Assembly (NCBI GenBank): GCA_965248995.1 | Contig: CBDFKY010000022.1 | Coordinates: 62,001-126,000, forward strand | Direction: 5' to 3' | Length of the DNA: 64,000 nt | Source: CBDFKY01 sp965248995 | Lineage (GTDB): Bacteria > Pseudomonadota > Alphaproteobacteria > Rickettsiales > UBA998 | Shown here: positions 8,727 to 17,601 of the stretch, piece by piece | Layout: each line of letters opens with the position of its first letter | Numbering within the stretch: position 1 is the stretch's first letter | Notes under the pieces: generated by a model | What the model saw: the letters and a program-made list of their open reading frames with translations, nothing else | Databases searched by the model: none | Told to the model about the DNA's origin: nothing | Position numbers and translations under genes: made by a program

Positions 8727-9551
8727 ATGTCTGTTCATACGTTCACCAGCGGCGACGATACCTACAGCATCACTCCGGGCGGTGCGATCGAGAAACTGGC
8801 GGTCTTCGACGGGCGCGGCGGAGATGATGACCTCGGCATTTTTCGCGTGAGCGGAAATTATGAGATAAACGGCGGTGCCGGCAATGACACGATCACCACC
8901 GGCTACACCGGTTCGGAGGCGCACTTTACAGTCCATGGCGGTTCCGGGGATGACGTGATCCAGGGCGTCGGAGGCGTCAACGAAGTGTATGGCGGTACGG
9001 GCAACGATACGATCGAAGGATCGTTCGGCGCGTTCACGATTCAGGGCGGAGCGGGAAACGATTCGATCACGCTGGGCAGTTATGCTTCCGGCGAGCTGTT
9101 CGGAGGTTCCGGCAACGATACGATCACAGCGTTGGCGCAGCGTGACCAGTACACCATGCACGGCGGCAGCGGAGATGATCAGCTTACCGGCATCGGCAAT
9201 TTCAGCTCCATCAATGAAACCTATTACGGGGACACGGGCAACGATACCATCAGCTCACTCGGCGGAAACGATACGCTGGACGGCGGCAAAGGCAACGACG
9301 TGCTGTTCGGCGGCGGCGGGGACGATACGTTCGTTTTCCATGGTAAAGACGGCGTGGACACCATTCAGGATTTCACGGTCGGACAGGATAAGGTGGAGTT
9401 TCATATCGCCGGGCTGCATTACGGCGACCTGCATTTCGTCAACAGCGGCAACGATGTGATCATCGAATACGGGCACAACGCCGAGAGCAAAATCATTCTG
9501 GAAAATCACCATGCGGCTGATCTGCACGCGTCGGATTTTCATTTCGTATGA
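8727..9551 (+). CDS. RTX-type calcium-binding repeat protein 1
   Basis: The 274-residue protein consists largely of glycine/aspartate-rich RTX repeats of the GGxGNDxI type, which bind calcium and fold as parallel beta-rolls after export. It has no N-terminal signal peptide. The C-terminus follows the usual layout: DTFVF, an IQDFTVGQDKVEF box, then a final hydrophobic stretch ending ASDFHFV, which resembles a type I secretion signal. There is no catalytic domain, so it may be structural, like small surface or matrix RTX proteins. AAAGGAA precedes the ATG. No type I secretion genes are in the window. Confidence 0.9.
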   Translation: MSVHTFTSGDDTYSITPGGAIEKLAVFDGRGGDDDLGIFRVSGNYEINGGAGNDTITTGYTGSEAHFTVHGGSGDDVIQGVGGVNEVYGGTGNDTIEGSFGAFTIQGGAGNDSITLGSYASGELFGGSGNDTITALAQRDQYTMHGGSGDDQLTGIGNFSSINETYYGDTGNDTISSLGGNDTLDGGKGNDVLFGGGGDDTFVFHGKDGVDTIQDFTVGQDKVEFHIAGLHYGDLHFVNSGNDVIIEYGHNAESKIILENHHAADLHASDFHFV

Positions 9552-9567
9552 ACATGCTCTTTTAATA

Positions 9568-10494
9568 TTATCCGAGTGCCGCACTGACAGACATGTTTGC
9601 GGGCTCACCGGAGACACGTTCTGCCCACTTCTGTTTTGCAGATTGTTGCGTGATTCCAAGAGAAGCGCTTTTTGCTTTATGGGAATATACGAACCACGCC
9701 GCCGTAACTCCTACGGTGGCTAAGACGGTGGCGGCAACCGCCATCTTTCCCTTACCTGTCAATGCGCCTTCGTGATAAAGCGCTTGCAGCAATCCGTTGC
9801 CCGCCTTTTGTGTCGCCTGTTCCGCCGTCGATTCGGCAGCGGCAGGCGGCGTATGCGCGACTGCTTCAGCTATGGGCGCGACCGCTTTTTGAAATAACCT
9901 GTCCGATGTTCTGTTCTGCCATTGCTGAGTAGCCGGATCAAACGTGATGAATGTAGGGGTTCCGGACCGTTGCGCTTCCTGTAGATGTGCTAGCGCTTCG
10001 GGAGGAATAAGCTCACTGACCGCTTTCATACCTTCAGGAGTTCCGAATGCGGTGGTGATAGGTTGGGCACCGTACTTGTCCCATATCGGGATGACATGTT
10101 CTTCATGAAGCTTTCTAAGCCCTTCTTTGTCAAGAAACGGGATGGATTCAAGTGTGCCAGGCTCGGTACTAACGAATCCGTGCATCCGAGAAGGGGTACG
10201 ACTATTCGTCTGATCCCGTGCATAATGGATGACATCTTCACGAGTAGTCAAATGTAGAAAATCTTCAGGGGATTGAGCATAAGATCCAGTGTACCAACGC
10301 TTACCATCAAATCCTAAAGCATGAGTAATTCCTTCCGGGTTTTTCTCAAGACTATTTTCCCTATACAAGCTGCCGAACATGCCCCCAAATGTTTCGCGAA
10401 TGGACTGGGTCGCCTCTCCGGCATCGGGCACTATCCATTCCCAGTAATCCCGTGCTTTGATTCTCCCGTGACTGATATGCGCCCAATCCACCAA
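9568..10494 (-). CDS. Hypothetical protein with one C-terminal membrane segment
   Basis: The 308-residue product has no recognised domain. The first about 215 residues look globular and soluble. An Ala-rich linker follows, then one hydrophobic helix (about 253-270) and a short basic and polar tail. With no N-terminal signal, this looks like a protein anchored near its C-terminus. The start is TTG at 10494, directly behind AAAGGAAAG, with a GTG as next codon. Base composition dips in the middle of the gene. It may be specific to this lineage. Confidence 0.7.
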   Translation of the reverse strand: MVDWAHISHGRIKARDYWEWIVPDAGEATQSIRETFGGMFGSLYRENSLEKNPEGITHALGFDGKRWYTGSYAQSPEDFLHLTTREDVIHYARDQTNSRTPSRMHGFVSTEPGTLESIPFLDKEGLRKLHEEHVIPIWDKYGAQPITTAFGTPEGMKAVSELIPPEALAHLQEAQRSGTPTFITFDPATQQWQNRTSDRLFQKAVAPIAEAVAHTPPAAAESTAEQATQKAGNGLLQALYHEGALTGKGKMAVAATVLATVGVTAAWFVYSHKAKSASLGITQQSAKQKWAERVSGEPANMSVSAALG

Positions 10495-10560
10495 ATCTTT
10501 CCTTTGATTTTAGACCACATTAAAGGCGTAGCATGTCACTTTGATGACGAAGGGGCGGAT

Positions 10561-11589
10561 TTATTCCTGCTTGAACAGCACCGTCGAAAACGCCGCCAGA
10601 TTTTCCAACGCTTTGCCGGTGCCGAGCGCCACGCAGGGCAGGGGGTCGTCCACCACGAACACGGGCAGTCCCGTCGCATAGCTGATGACGCTGTCGAGAT
10701 GCCGCAGCATTGAGCCGCCGCCGGTCATGGCGATGCCCTTGTCGGAAATGTCGGAGGAAAGCTCGGGCGGGGTCAGTTCCAGCGCGGTGCGCACCGCGTC
10801 GATAATGGCGTTGACGGGGTCGGCCAGCGCGTGCGCCACTTCATATTCGCTGAAATTCAGTTCCATCGGCGTACCGTTGGACATGTTGCGGCCTTTGACC
10901 ACCATGGTACGGCCTTCTCCTTCGATCGGAGGAGACGCAACGCCGATTTCCTTCTTGATCTTCTCCGCCGTCGCTTCACCGATCAACAGGTTATGGTAAC
11001 GGCGAAGGTAGGCGATGATGGCGTCATCCATCCGGTCGCCGCCGACGCGCTCTGACTTGGAATAGACGATCCCGCCGAGGGAGAGCACAGCCACTTCCGT
11101 GGTACCGCCGCCGATATCCACTACCATGGAGCCCGTCGCTTCCGTCACCGGCAGGCCCGCCCCGACGGCGGCCGCTACCGGTTCCTCGATCAGATATACT
11201 TCCCGCGCCCCGGCGTTCTCGGCGCTTTCCTGAATGGCGCGGCGCTCTACCGGCGTCGAGCCGGACGGCACGCAGATCACGATGATCGGTCCGATGAAGC
11301 TGCGTTTGTTGTTCACGCAGGAAACGAAATGCTTGATCATTTCCTCGGCGATGCGGAAATCGGCGATGACCCCGTCCTTCATCGGGCGAATCGCCTCGAT
11401 CTTTTCCGGCGTGCGCCCCAGCATCTTCTTGGCTTCATCTCCGAACGCGTAAGGAATCATCACCCCGTCTTCCTGCTTCATCGCCACGACGGACGGCTCA
11501 TTGAGCACGATCCCCTTACCCGGCACATAAATCAGCGTATTCGCCGTGCCGAGGTCGATCGCCATATCGGTCGCTTTCCAGGTAAACAT
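10561..11589 (-). CDS. mreB: Rod shape-determining protein MreB
   Basis: The 342-residue product is the bacterial actin homologue that organises lateral wall synthesis at the inner membrane. It has the actin-fold phosphate loops DLGTANTLIY (about 9-18) and DIGGGTTEV (about 158-166) and the adenosine motif TGGGSML near 290. I chose the ATG at 11589 because MFTWKATDMAIDLG aligns with family N-termini; the upstream extension to 11616 does not. mreC and mreD normally follow mreB, but here the downstream neighbour is an unrelated hypothetical gene. Confidence 0.97.
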   Translation of the reverse strand: MFTWKATDMAIDLGTANTLIYVPGKGIVLNEPSVVAMKQEDGVMIPYAFGDEAKKMLGRTPEKIEAIRPMKDGVIADFRIAEEMIKHFVSCVNNKRSFIGPIIVICVPSGSTPVERRAIQESAENAGAREVYLIEEPVAAAVGAGLPVTEATGSMVVDIGGGTTEVAVLSLGGIVYSKSERVGGDRMDDAIIAYLRRYHNLLIGEATAEKIKKEIGVASPPIEGEGRTMVVKGRNMSNGTPMELNFSEYEVAHALADPVNAIIDAVRTALELTPPELSSDISDKGIAMTGGGSMLRHLDSVISYATGLPVFVVDDPLPCVALGTGKALENLAAFSTVLFKQE

Positions 11590-11681
11590 CGTCGTTCCGC
11601 GTGCTCTCTCACTCACTAAAGCGCTAGCTCTAGCATGGCTTTTTCGTAAATACCAGTACGATTGCGAAGCGCTTCATGGAA

Positions 11682-12383
11682 TTATACCGCATACGGCGCG
11701 GCATAACTGCCGATGTGGAGCACGGCTTCCGTGCCGCCCGTCAACGGGCGCATCGCGCTGTGAAAACCGGCGCGGGTGAAGACGGTTTTACTGCCGTAAT
11801 CATAAAACAGAGAAATATCGTCCCCCGTTTCTTCCGGCGTTACCTGTCCCAGCGCCAGATGGGTCGGGGCGTTGCCCACGAACGGCAGGCAGGCGAACAC
11901 CCGCATGGGATCCGGCATGTGCCGCCACCACGATGCGTTCAGGTCGTACGGCACCACGGCGATGGTATGGGGATTCCCGGCGACGCCCGCAAAAAACGCC
12001 TCTTCACTCAGGCTGAGATTTTCCACCTGCGGGCCGAAATACTGCGCCGCGGCGTGCACCCCTTCCGCATCGTCCGCGAACGTCAGGGTACGCAGCGGCG
12101 ATTCCAGTGCCGTGGAACTACCGATGATGATCCGCCAGATCGCGGCGATGGCGGGCTTCGGGAACTGCGTATCCCCCGCCGCGTCCAGCAGGTCGCGCAG
12201 CATCCTCGCTTCCCGCCCGGCCCGGATATAGCTGCCGCTGACCCCTTCCGCCGATTTCAACGCTCCCACCTCTGCGACGATCAGTGAGCGTTTTTTGAAA
12301 AGATCGAGTAACCGCCGGTCGATCGCGTCGATTTCGCGGCGATACTGCTGGAGGGATTCCTCGAATGTCTGGTCGTTACCCAT
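11682..12383 (-). CDS. Chorismate mutase (AroQ type) with C-terminal extension
   Basis: The 233-residue product begins with an AroQ-type chorismate mutase helical domain (about residues 10-95). It shows REIDAIDRRLLDLFKKRS and a later Lys/Arg-rich helix as expected for converting chorismate to prephenate in Phe/Tyr synthesis. The remaining about 135 residues form a region often found fused to this domain in alphaproteobacteria; its role is unknown to me. No prephenate dehydratase signature is visible. It lies just downstream of the transporter gene (12396-13670) on the same strand, 12 bp apart, so they are likely co-transcribed. Confidence 0.85.
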   Translation of the reverse strand: MGNDQTFEESLQQYRREIDAIDRRLLDLFKKRSLIVAEVGALKSAEGVSGSYIRAGREARMLRDLLDAAGDTQFPKPAIAAIWRIIIGSSTALESPLRTLTFADDAEGVHAAAQYFGPQVENLSLSEEAFFAGVAGNPHTIAVVPYDLNASWWRHMPDPMRVFACLPFVGNAPTHLALGQVTPEETGDDISLFYDYGSKTVFTRAGFHSAMRPLTGGTEAVLHIGSYAAPYAV

Positions 12384-12395
12384 GGCTTGCCCTTC

Positions 12396-13670
12396 TCAAA
12401 GAGGATCGCGGCTCCGGTCGCGGTAGCTCCACATCGAAAGCATCGCCGCCGCGCACATGATCATCAGGTAAGCGCCGATCGCCAGCGGGGTATGGAAGCG
12501 GTTCAGCAGCCACAGCGCCACTATCGGCGCGGTGCCGCCGAACAGGGTGGTGCTCAGATTATAGGAAATCGCCATGCCGGTGAAGCGCACCCGGGTGGGA
12601 AACAGTTCGGCGAGCAGCGCCGGTTTGATTCCGATGGCGAGGCCGATGATCGTGGCGAGACCGGCCTCCGCGGCGGCGATCGTCCCGAATCCGCTGCTTT
12701 TCTCAAGCAGGGAGAACAGCGGGATCAAAAGAGCGAACAGAAGAAACGCGATGGCCACCAGCGCCCGTTTGCGTCCCGTCTTGTCGCTGAGATACGCGGA
12801 GAACGGCACCGCCGCCAGCATGGCCAGCATGGAAAACGTGTTGATCCGCATCGATTCCGCGAAACTCAAGCCCAAGACGTCACGGTTGAAGGCGATGAAA
12901 TAGATGCCGACGATATAGAAAGGGCCGGTGGTGAGCGCATAGGCGCCGATCGCCCGCAGCATCGGCACCTTGTAGGATCTGAACACCTCGCCGACCGGTG
13001 TCTTGGACAGGTGGCCCCCGGCATGCGCTTCGGCGTAGACGGGGCTTTCCGAGCAATGGGTCCGCAGGAAATACCCGACCGCGCCGATGATCAGGCCGCT
13101 CAGGAACGGAATCCGCCAGCCCCAGGCATGGAAGGCTTCTTCTCCGAGCAGGCCGCTGAGCGCGCTGACGGTGAGCGAGCCGCTCAGGAAGCCGATGACC
13201 AGCGACATCATGCTCGTCCCGCCGATCAGGCCGCGGCGCCCGGTCGGGGCGTGCTCCACCAGGTAAATGATGGTGCCGCTGAACTCCCCGCCGACGGAGA
13301 GCCCCTGCGCGATGCGGATGCACACCAGCAGCAGCGGCGCGGCGACCCCGATATCCTTGTACGTAGGCAGGCAGCCGATGGCCGCCGTGCACCCCGCCAT
13401 CAGCAGCACGGAGAGCGTCAGCGCCTTGCGCCTGCCGAACGTATCCCCTACCCAGCCGAACACCACCCCGCCGAACGGACGCGCCACGAAACCGGCCGCG
13501 AACACGCCGAAACTGCTTAAGGTTTGCGTGAACGTATCCTGCGAAGGGAAGAACAGCGCGCCGAGCAATACCGCCATCTGGCCGTAAAGCGCATAGTCGA
13601 ACCATTCCAGCGCGTTGCCGATCATGCTGGCCGCGATGACGCGTTTCATGGGGGTGGAAGGATTATCCAT
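12396..13670 (-). CDS. MFS transporter, metabolite:H+ symporter (MHS) type
   Basis: The product (424 residues from the ATG at 13670) has about 12 hydrophobic segments and the MFS loop signature GDTFGRRKAL between segments 2 and 3. The opening pattern MIGNALEWFDYALYG is typical of the MHS subfamily (ProP, KgtP, ShiA relatives), which import small organic acids or osmolytes with protons. The substrate cannot be read from the sequence. The open frame extends to 13805, but the extra N-terminal residues are not membrane-like and do not match the family. An ATG at 13685 is an alternative start. No strong ribosome binding site is visible at either. Confidence 0.88.
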   Translation of the reverse strand: MDNPSTPMKRVIAASMIGNALEWFDYALYGQMAVLLGALFFPSQDTFTQTLSSFGVFAAGFVARPFGGVVFGWVGDTFGRRKALTLSVLLMAGCTAAIGCLPTYKDIGVAAPLLLVCIRIAQGLSVGGEFSGTIIYLVEHAPTGRRGLIGGTSMMSLVIGFLSGSLTVSALSGLLGEEAFHAWGWRIPFLSGLIIGAVGYFLRTHCSESPVYAEAHAGGHLSKTPVGEVFRSYKVPMLRAIGAYALTTGPFYIVGIYFIAFNRDVLGLSFAESMRINTFSMLAMLAAVPFSAYLSDKTGRKRALVAIAFLLFALLIPLFSLLEKSSGFGTIAAAEAGLATIIGLAIGIKPALLAELFPTRVRFTGMAISYNLSTTLFGGTAPIVALWLLNRFHTPLAIGAYLMIMCAAAMLSMWSYRDRSRDPL

Positions 13671-13763
13671 AGAACGTGAGCACATAGCACATTGCCGCCC
13701 GGTGAGGCAACCGCCTTGTGGGCAATATCCGTTGCAGGCCGTTTTTGAAGATAACCCGCGGTT

Positions 13764-13834
13764 GTCATTCTGAGACGAAGGCCGAAGGATTTTCTCCTTT
13801 CGCACTGGATCTTTCGGCTCTGCTTCAGGATGAC
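13764..13834. repeat. Imperfect palindromic intergenic repeat, copy 2
   Basis: The element starts GTCATTCTGAG, contains CCGAAGGAT and its counterpart ATCTTTCGG, and ends CTTCAGGATGAC. It can fold into one long imperfect hairpin between the divergent transporter and lipoprotein genes. It belongs to the same family as 3564-3629 and 53870-53936. Confidence 0.6.
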
Positions 13835-13904
13835 GGCAGCTTCAAACCGAATACCAAGGAAATATCAGTTGCAATTATACGCAACTGTCTTATGGAATGG
13901 TATC

Positions 13905-14810
13905 ATGAGATATATCGCGTTACTGTTTATGGGGATGATACTGCTGGCGGGCTGCCTGCAGGAGCGGGCCGCGCCGATCGACGAGCAGGGCGGCAAGGTA
14001 TTCGGCCGCACCGCCGATTATGACCTGAAGGGCGACGAGCTCCCTAAATACAGCAGCGCCCATCCTGCGCACATGTCCGCGGATCAGGATGCGAAATATG
14101 TCGACGACTCCCACCAGAGCTACGGCCTGAGCGCCTCCGTCGATCCCGTCGCCTCCAGCGACCTGCCGCCGATCGATCCTGCGAAAGCTCCGAATACTCC
14201 GGCGGCGGTGCCCGGTACGAATCAGGAACTGAAAACCCAGCAGGCCGCCGATAAGGCGCAGGCGATGCGTTCCTCGCCCGCCGTGGCGGCAACGGATTCC
14301 CTGCTGCCTTCCGGCTGGTCGAAGGACATGCCTGCGGGCGGCGACCATCAACAGAAAATTGCCGAGGCGGAAGCGGCGAACAAAGCGGGCCGTGAGCTTT
14401 CCGGCATCCGTTCCGCCCCCGTCGTCTCCTCCGCTCCCGCCGCACCGCCGGATTTCGTCTGGCCGCTCAAAGGAGAGGTGCTGAAAAATTTTCAGGCTTC
14501 CGGCAATGAAAGCCTCGCGATCGCGGGCCGTTCGGGCGAACCCATCCGGGCAGCTGCGGACGGCACGGTGGTGTATGTCGGGGATAAACTGCAGGGATAC
14601 GGCACGATGGTCATCCTTCAGCATGCTAAAGGATACGTTACCACGTACGGGCATCTGAGCGACGCAGTGGTCGCGAAAGGGGACACCGTCATTTCCGGGC
14701 AGCTGATCGGTTTCGTCGGCAAGACGGGCAACGTGACGTCGCCGCAACTGCAGTTCTCGCTGCATCAGGGCGGCAAGGCGCTGGACCCCGCCTCGCTGCT
14801 GCATAAATAG
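13905..14810 (+). CDS. NlpD-like lipoprotein with degenerate LytM/M23 domain
   Basis: The 301-residue product (ATG at 13905) is a lipoprotein: a short hydrophobic leader ends in the lipobox LLAGC. A long Ala/Pro-rich linker is followed by a C-terminal LytM (M23) fold of about 110 residues with YGTMVILQH and YVTTYGHLS. The zinc ligands of active M23 enzymes are missing: the first His-x3-Asp is NESLA, and the last HxH is replaced in SPQLQFSLHQ. It is therefore probably a non-cutting activator of amidases or another scaffold, as NlpD and EnvC are. The upstream extension to 13830 would bury the signal sequence and is unlikely. Confidence 0.85.
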   Translation: MRYIALLFMGMILLAGCLQERAAPIDEQGGKVFGRTADYDLKGDELPKYSSAHPAHMSADQDAKYVDDSHQSYGLSASVDPVASSDLPPIDPAKAPNTPAAVPGTNQELKTQQAADKAQAMRSSPAVAATDSLLPSGWSKDMPAGGDHQQKIAEAEAANKAGRELSGIRSAPVVSSAPAAPPDFVWPLKGEVLKNFQASGNESLAIAGRSGEPIRAAADGTVVYVGDKLQGYGTMVILQHAKGYVTTYGHLSDAVVAKGDTVISGQLIGFVGKTGNVTSPQLQFSLHQGGKALDPASLLHK

Positions 14811-14827
14811 ATTCAAGCGGCGTTTTT

Positions 14828-15571
14828 ATGACCGGGCCGCTATTCCTGCCTTCGGAACAGAAGGTGGAGCATTCCAAAGCGGCCCTGCAGCTGGAAGTGC
14901 ATCACCGCCTGTGCGCCGCTTACGGCTGCCCGGTCGCGTATTTTCATCATCTCGATCCGCTCAGTGAAATGGTGTCCTCCCTGCTTTCGCACCGTACCCG
15001 CAATCACGATTCCGGCACGGCGTTCAAGGCGTTGCGTGCCCGGTTTGCCGATTGGGAAGCGGTGCGTGACGCTGATGTCGCACAGGTGCGCGAAACCATC
15101 CGCGCCGTGACGTGGCCCGAACAGAAAGCGCCGCGCATCCAGGCGATCCTGCGGGAGATCACCACCCGGTGCGATGCGTTGTCGCTAGATTTTTTAAGTG
15201 GCCTTACGGTGGAGGAAGCGCGCAATTGGCTTGAGACCCTGCCCGGTATCGGCCCGAAAACCAGCGCCGCCATCTTACTGTTCAGCACGCTTCGCCGTCC
15301 CGCCCTTCCGGTCGACAGCCACCATCACCGCGTCGCCATCCGCCTGGGCCTGATTCCGGAACGCACGTCCGAAAACAAGGCGCATGTCCTGCTGGCGGCA
15401 TTGCTGCCCGCCGACTGGGATGCGCAGGCGATTTACGATAATCACGAAATCATGATGTTCCACGGCCAGCGCTGCTGCCACTGGCGGAACCCCGCCTGTG
15501 AGCGCTGCGTCCTGCTCGATCTCTGCCCGACCGGGCAAATGTTGCGACATGAGGGGACTATTCAGGCATGA
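14828..15571 (+). CDS. Endonuclease III-like DNA glycosylase
   Basis: The 247-residue protein has the helix-hairpin-helix GPD fold. The hairpin is LPGIGPKTSAAIL with the catalytic Lys at 144, and the catalytic Asp is at 163 in PVDSHHHR. A C-terminal cluster with spacing C217-x6-C224-x2-C227-x5-C233 matches the [4Fe-4S] loop of Nth. It should remove oxidised pyrimidines and nick abasic sites. The N-terminal LSHRTRNHDS replaces the usual LSAQTTD, so this is a divergent subfamily rather than canonical Nth. The next gene starts inside its stop codon (ATGA), so the two are translationally coupled. Confidence 0.88.
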   Translation: MTGPLFLPSEQKVEHSKAALQLEVHHRLCAAYGCPVAYFHHLDPLSEMVSSLLSHRTRNHDSGTAFKALRARFADWEAVRDADVAQVRETIRAVTWPEQKAPRIQAILREITTRCDALSLDFLSGLTVEEARNWLETLPGIGPKTSAAILLFSTLRRPALPVDSHHHRVAIRLGLIPERTSENKAHVLLAALLPADWDAQAIYDNHEIMMFHGQRCCHWRNPACERCVLLDLCPTGQMLRHEGTIQA

Positions 15572-16086
15572 AAATGCTGTTCACACCGTTATCCGTATCC
15601 GGCATAATCCTGTTAACGGCAATGGCTGGGCGCGCAGGGACCATTCCGGCCAGCATATTCGACAGGCAGCTATCCCTGCCGCTCGGTATCCGCACCGCGC
15701 TGGAAAAGGAAGCGACACATGCGTCGCTTTCATGGGAGGAGGGAATGCTGATTAAAGCCTATCACCGGGATGAAACCGCTTATCGCAGACTGGTACGCCT
15801 CGTGCGTCCGCTTTGCGTCGAGAAAAAAGACAGCCGCGCGGAAGATCCCATAGCGCCGCTATGCACGGATGTGCCGGAAGCGGATGATTACGCGAAATAT
15901 CGCGATAAAGACGGCGTGTATTACAGGACCACTGCTGCGAAAAGGAAAAAATACGAAAAAGAAGCGTCCGATCTGGAGTTCAAATGGATGAACGACGGTA
16001 AAGAATGCACGATTCCGCAAAAGGAAGCGGATGGCAAAGATTACACCGATCATTGCGGCAATATTCATCATGTACCGGTTCCTTGA
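15568..16086 (+). CDS. Hypothetical secreted protein, 172 residues
   Basis: The product starts with a plausible signal peptide (about 1-23, ending near GRA). A charged region with no known domain follows. Four Cys residues, at about positions 83, 99, 148 and 163, could form disulfides outside the cytoplasm. The start codon overlaps the stop of the endonuclease gene (ATGA), showing coupled translation. I do not recognise the family. Confidence 0.7.
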   Translation: MKMLFTPLSVSGIILLTAMAGRAGTIPASIFDRQLSLPLGIRTALEKEATHASLSWEEGMLIKAYHRDETAYRRLVRLVRPLCVEKKDSRAEDPIAPLCTDVPEADDYAKYRDKDGVYYRTTAAKRKKYEKEASDLEFKWMNDGKECTIPQKEADGKDYTDHCGNIHHVPVP

Positions 16087-16195
16087 AAAGGGCCGTCTTT
16101 TGCATTTGCATTTGCAAACGGAATAGCTAATGTAACGTATCTGTCACAGTTCGTGCGGATATGTCACTCAGATGGTTTCAAGGAGAAGCGGTCCC

Positions 16196-17590
16196 ATGTT
16201 CAACGATATTCTGGTAGTAGACGACGAAGCGGACATTCGGGAGCTGATGTCGGAAATCCTCGAGGATGAAGGGTTTGCCGTACGCACCGCCCATAACAGT
16301 GATTCCGCGCTGAAAGCCTTGGCCGAGCGGGTGCCGAGTCTGATGATTCTGGATATCTGGCTGCAGGGCAGCGAACTGGACGGGCTGGGCATTCTGGAAT
16401 TGAGCCAGGAGCGTTATCCGACCTTGCCGGTCATCATGATCAGCGGCCATGGCAATATCGAGACCGCCGTCAATTCCATCAAGATGGGCGCGTTCGACTT
16501 CATCGAAAAACCGTTCGAACCGGCGCATCTGCTGCACGTGCTCTATAAGGCGCGGGAGATGTCGCGCCTTAGGTCGGAAAACGAGGAACTGAAATGGCGC
16601 GGCAAGATGGAAAACACGCTGATCGGCAGCTCCCCCGCCATCCAGCAGATCCGCGCCCTGATCGACAAGGTCGCCCCGACCAACAGCCGCGTGCTGATCA
16701 CCGGTGAGGAAGGGACAGGCAAGGAAGTGGCGGCCCGCCTGCTGCATGAACAGTCGCTGCGCGCCAAATGTCCATTCGTGACGCTCAGCGCCATCAGCAT
16801 GCACCCCGCGCAGGTGGACGCGGAGCTGTTCGGTATCGAGAGTAACAACCCCGGCGGCGGCGCGGAAAAGCTCGGCCTGTTCGAGCGGGCGCACGGCGGG
16901 ACGCTGTTCATCGACGAAATCGCTGACATGAATAAGGAAACGCAGGGCAAGGTGCTCAAAGCCCTGCATGACCAGTCGTTCGAGCGGGTGCGCGGCACCA
17001 AGCGCGTCTCGGTCGACGTGCGCGTCATCGCGGCGTCGAGCTGCGACCTGCTGGAGGAAATGCGGCAAGGGAATTTTCGTGAGGATCTATACTACCGCCT
17101 GAACGTCGTGCCGATCCATATGCCGGCGTTACGCGAACGGAGGGAAGACATCGCCGAACTCAGCCAGTTTTTCCTGAAGGAATCGGCCCGCGCCGCCGGA
17201 ATCCCCGTGCGTGCGCTGTCCGGCGAAGCGCTCGCCGTGCTGCAGGCTTACAGCTGGCCCGGCAACATCCGGCATCTGCGCAACGTCATCGAATGGTCGG
17301 TCATCATGTCGTCCGGCCGCGCCGGTGAAGTGATCGAGGACACCATGCTGCCGCCGGATCTCCGCCATCCCCACGCGGATCTCCCCCATCAGGACGACGG
17401 CAACATCGTCATGTCCATGCCCTTGAGGGAAGCGCGGGAAATATTTGAAAAACAGTACCTGATGACCCAGATTTCCCGGTTCGGCGGCAATATCTCCAAG
17501 ACCGCTTCGTTTATCGGGATGGAGCGCTCCGCCCTGCACCGCAAGCTCAAACTGCTCGGCATCCATAACGATGAAAAAATAACCGCTTAA
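16196..17590 (+). CDS. ntrX: NtrX-type sigma54-family response regulator
   Basis: The 464-residue product has a receiver domain (1-120, phosphoacceptor Asp53 in ILDIWL), an AAA+ domain (about 145-370) and a Fis-type helix-turn-helix at the C-terminus. Walker A is GEEGTGKE, Walker B is LFIDEIADM, and the Arg-finger region FREDLYYRLN is present. The GAFTGA loop that contacts sigma54 is absent: the sequence after ELFG runs directly to LGLFERAHGG. This is typical of alphaproteobacterial NtrX, which acts largely by DNA binding in nitrogen and envelope/redox control. AGGAGA lies 9 bp before the ATG at 16196. Its kinase NtrY is not adjacent. Confidence 0.9.
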   Translation: MFNDILVVDDEADIRELMSEILEDEGFAVRTAHNSDSALKALAERVPSLMILDIWLQGSELDGLGILELSQERYPTLPVIMISGHGNIETAVNSIKMGAFDFIEKPFEPAHLLHVLYKAREMSRLRSENEELKWRGKMENTLIGSSPAIQQIRALIDKVAPTNSRVLITGEEGTGKEVAARLLHEQSLRAKCPFVTLSAISMHPAQVDAELFGIESNNPGGGAEKLGLFERAHGGTLFIDEIADMNKETQGKVLKALHDQSFERVRGTKRVSVDVRVIAASSCDLLEEMRQGNFREDLYYRLNVVPIHMPALRERREDIAELSQFFLKESARAAGIPVRALSGEALAVLQAYSWPGNIRHLRNVIEWSVIMSSGRAGEVIEDTMLPPDLRHPHADLPHQDDGNIVMSMPLREAREIFEKQYLMTQISRFGGNISKTASFIGMERSALHRKLKLLGIHNDEKITA

Positions 17591-17601
17591 AGGCGCGGCC
17601 C

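Noticed and set aside
12387..13520. 377-residue plus-strand frame
   Set aside because: Antisense to the MFS transporter, with low-complexity Arg/Gln/Glu/His composition and no domain.
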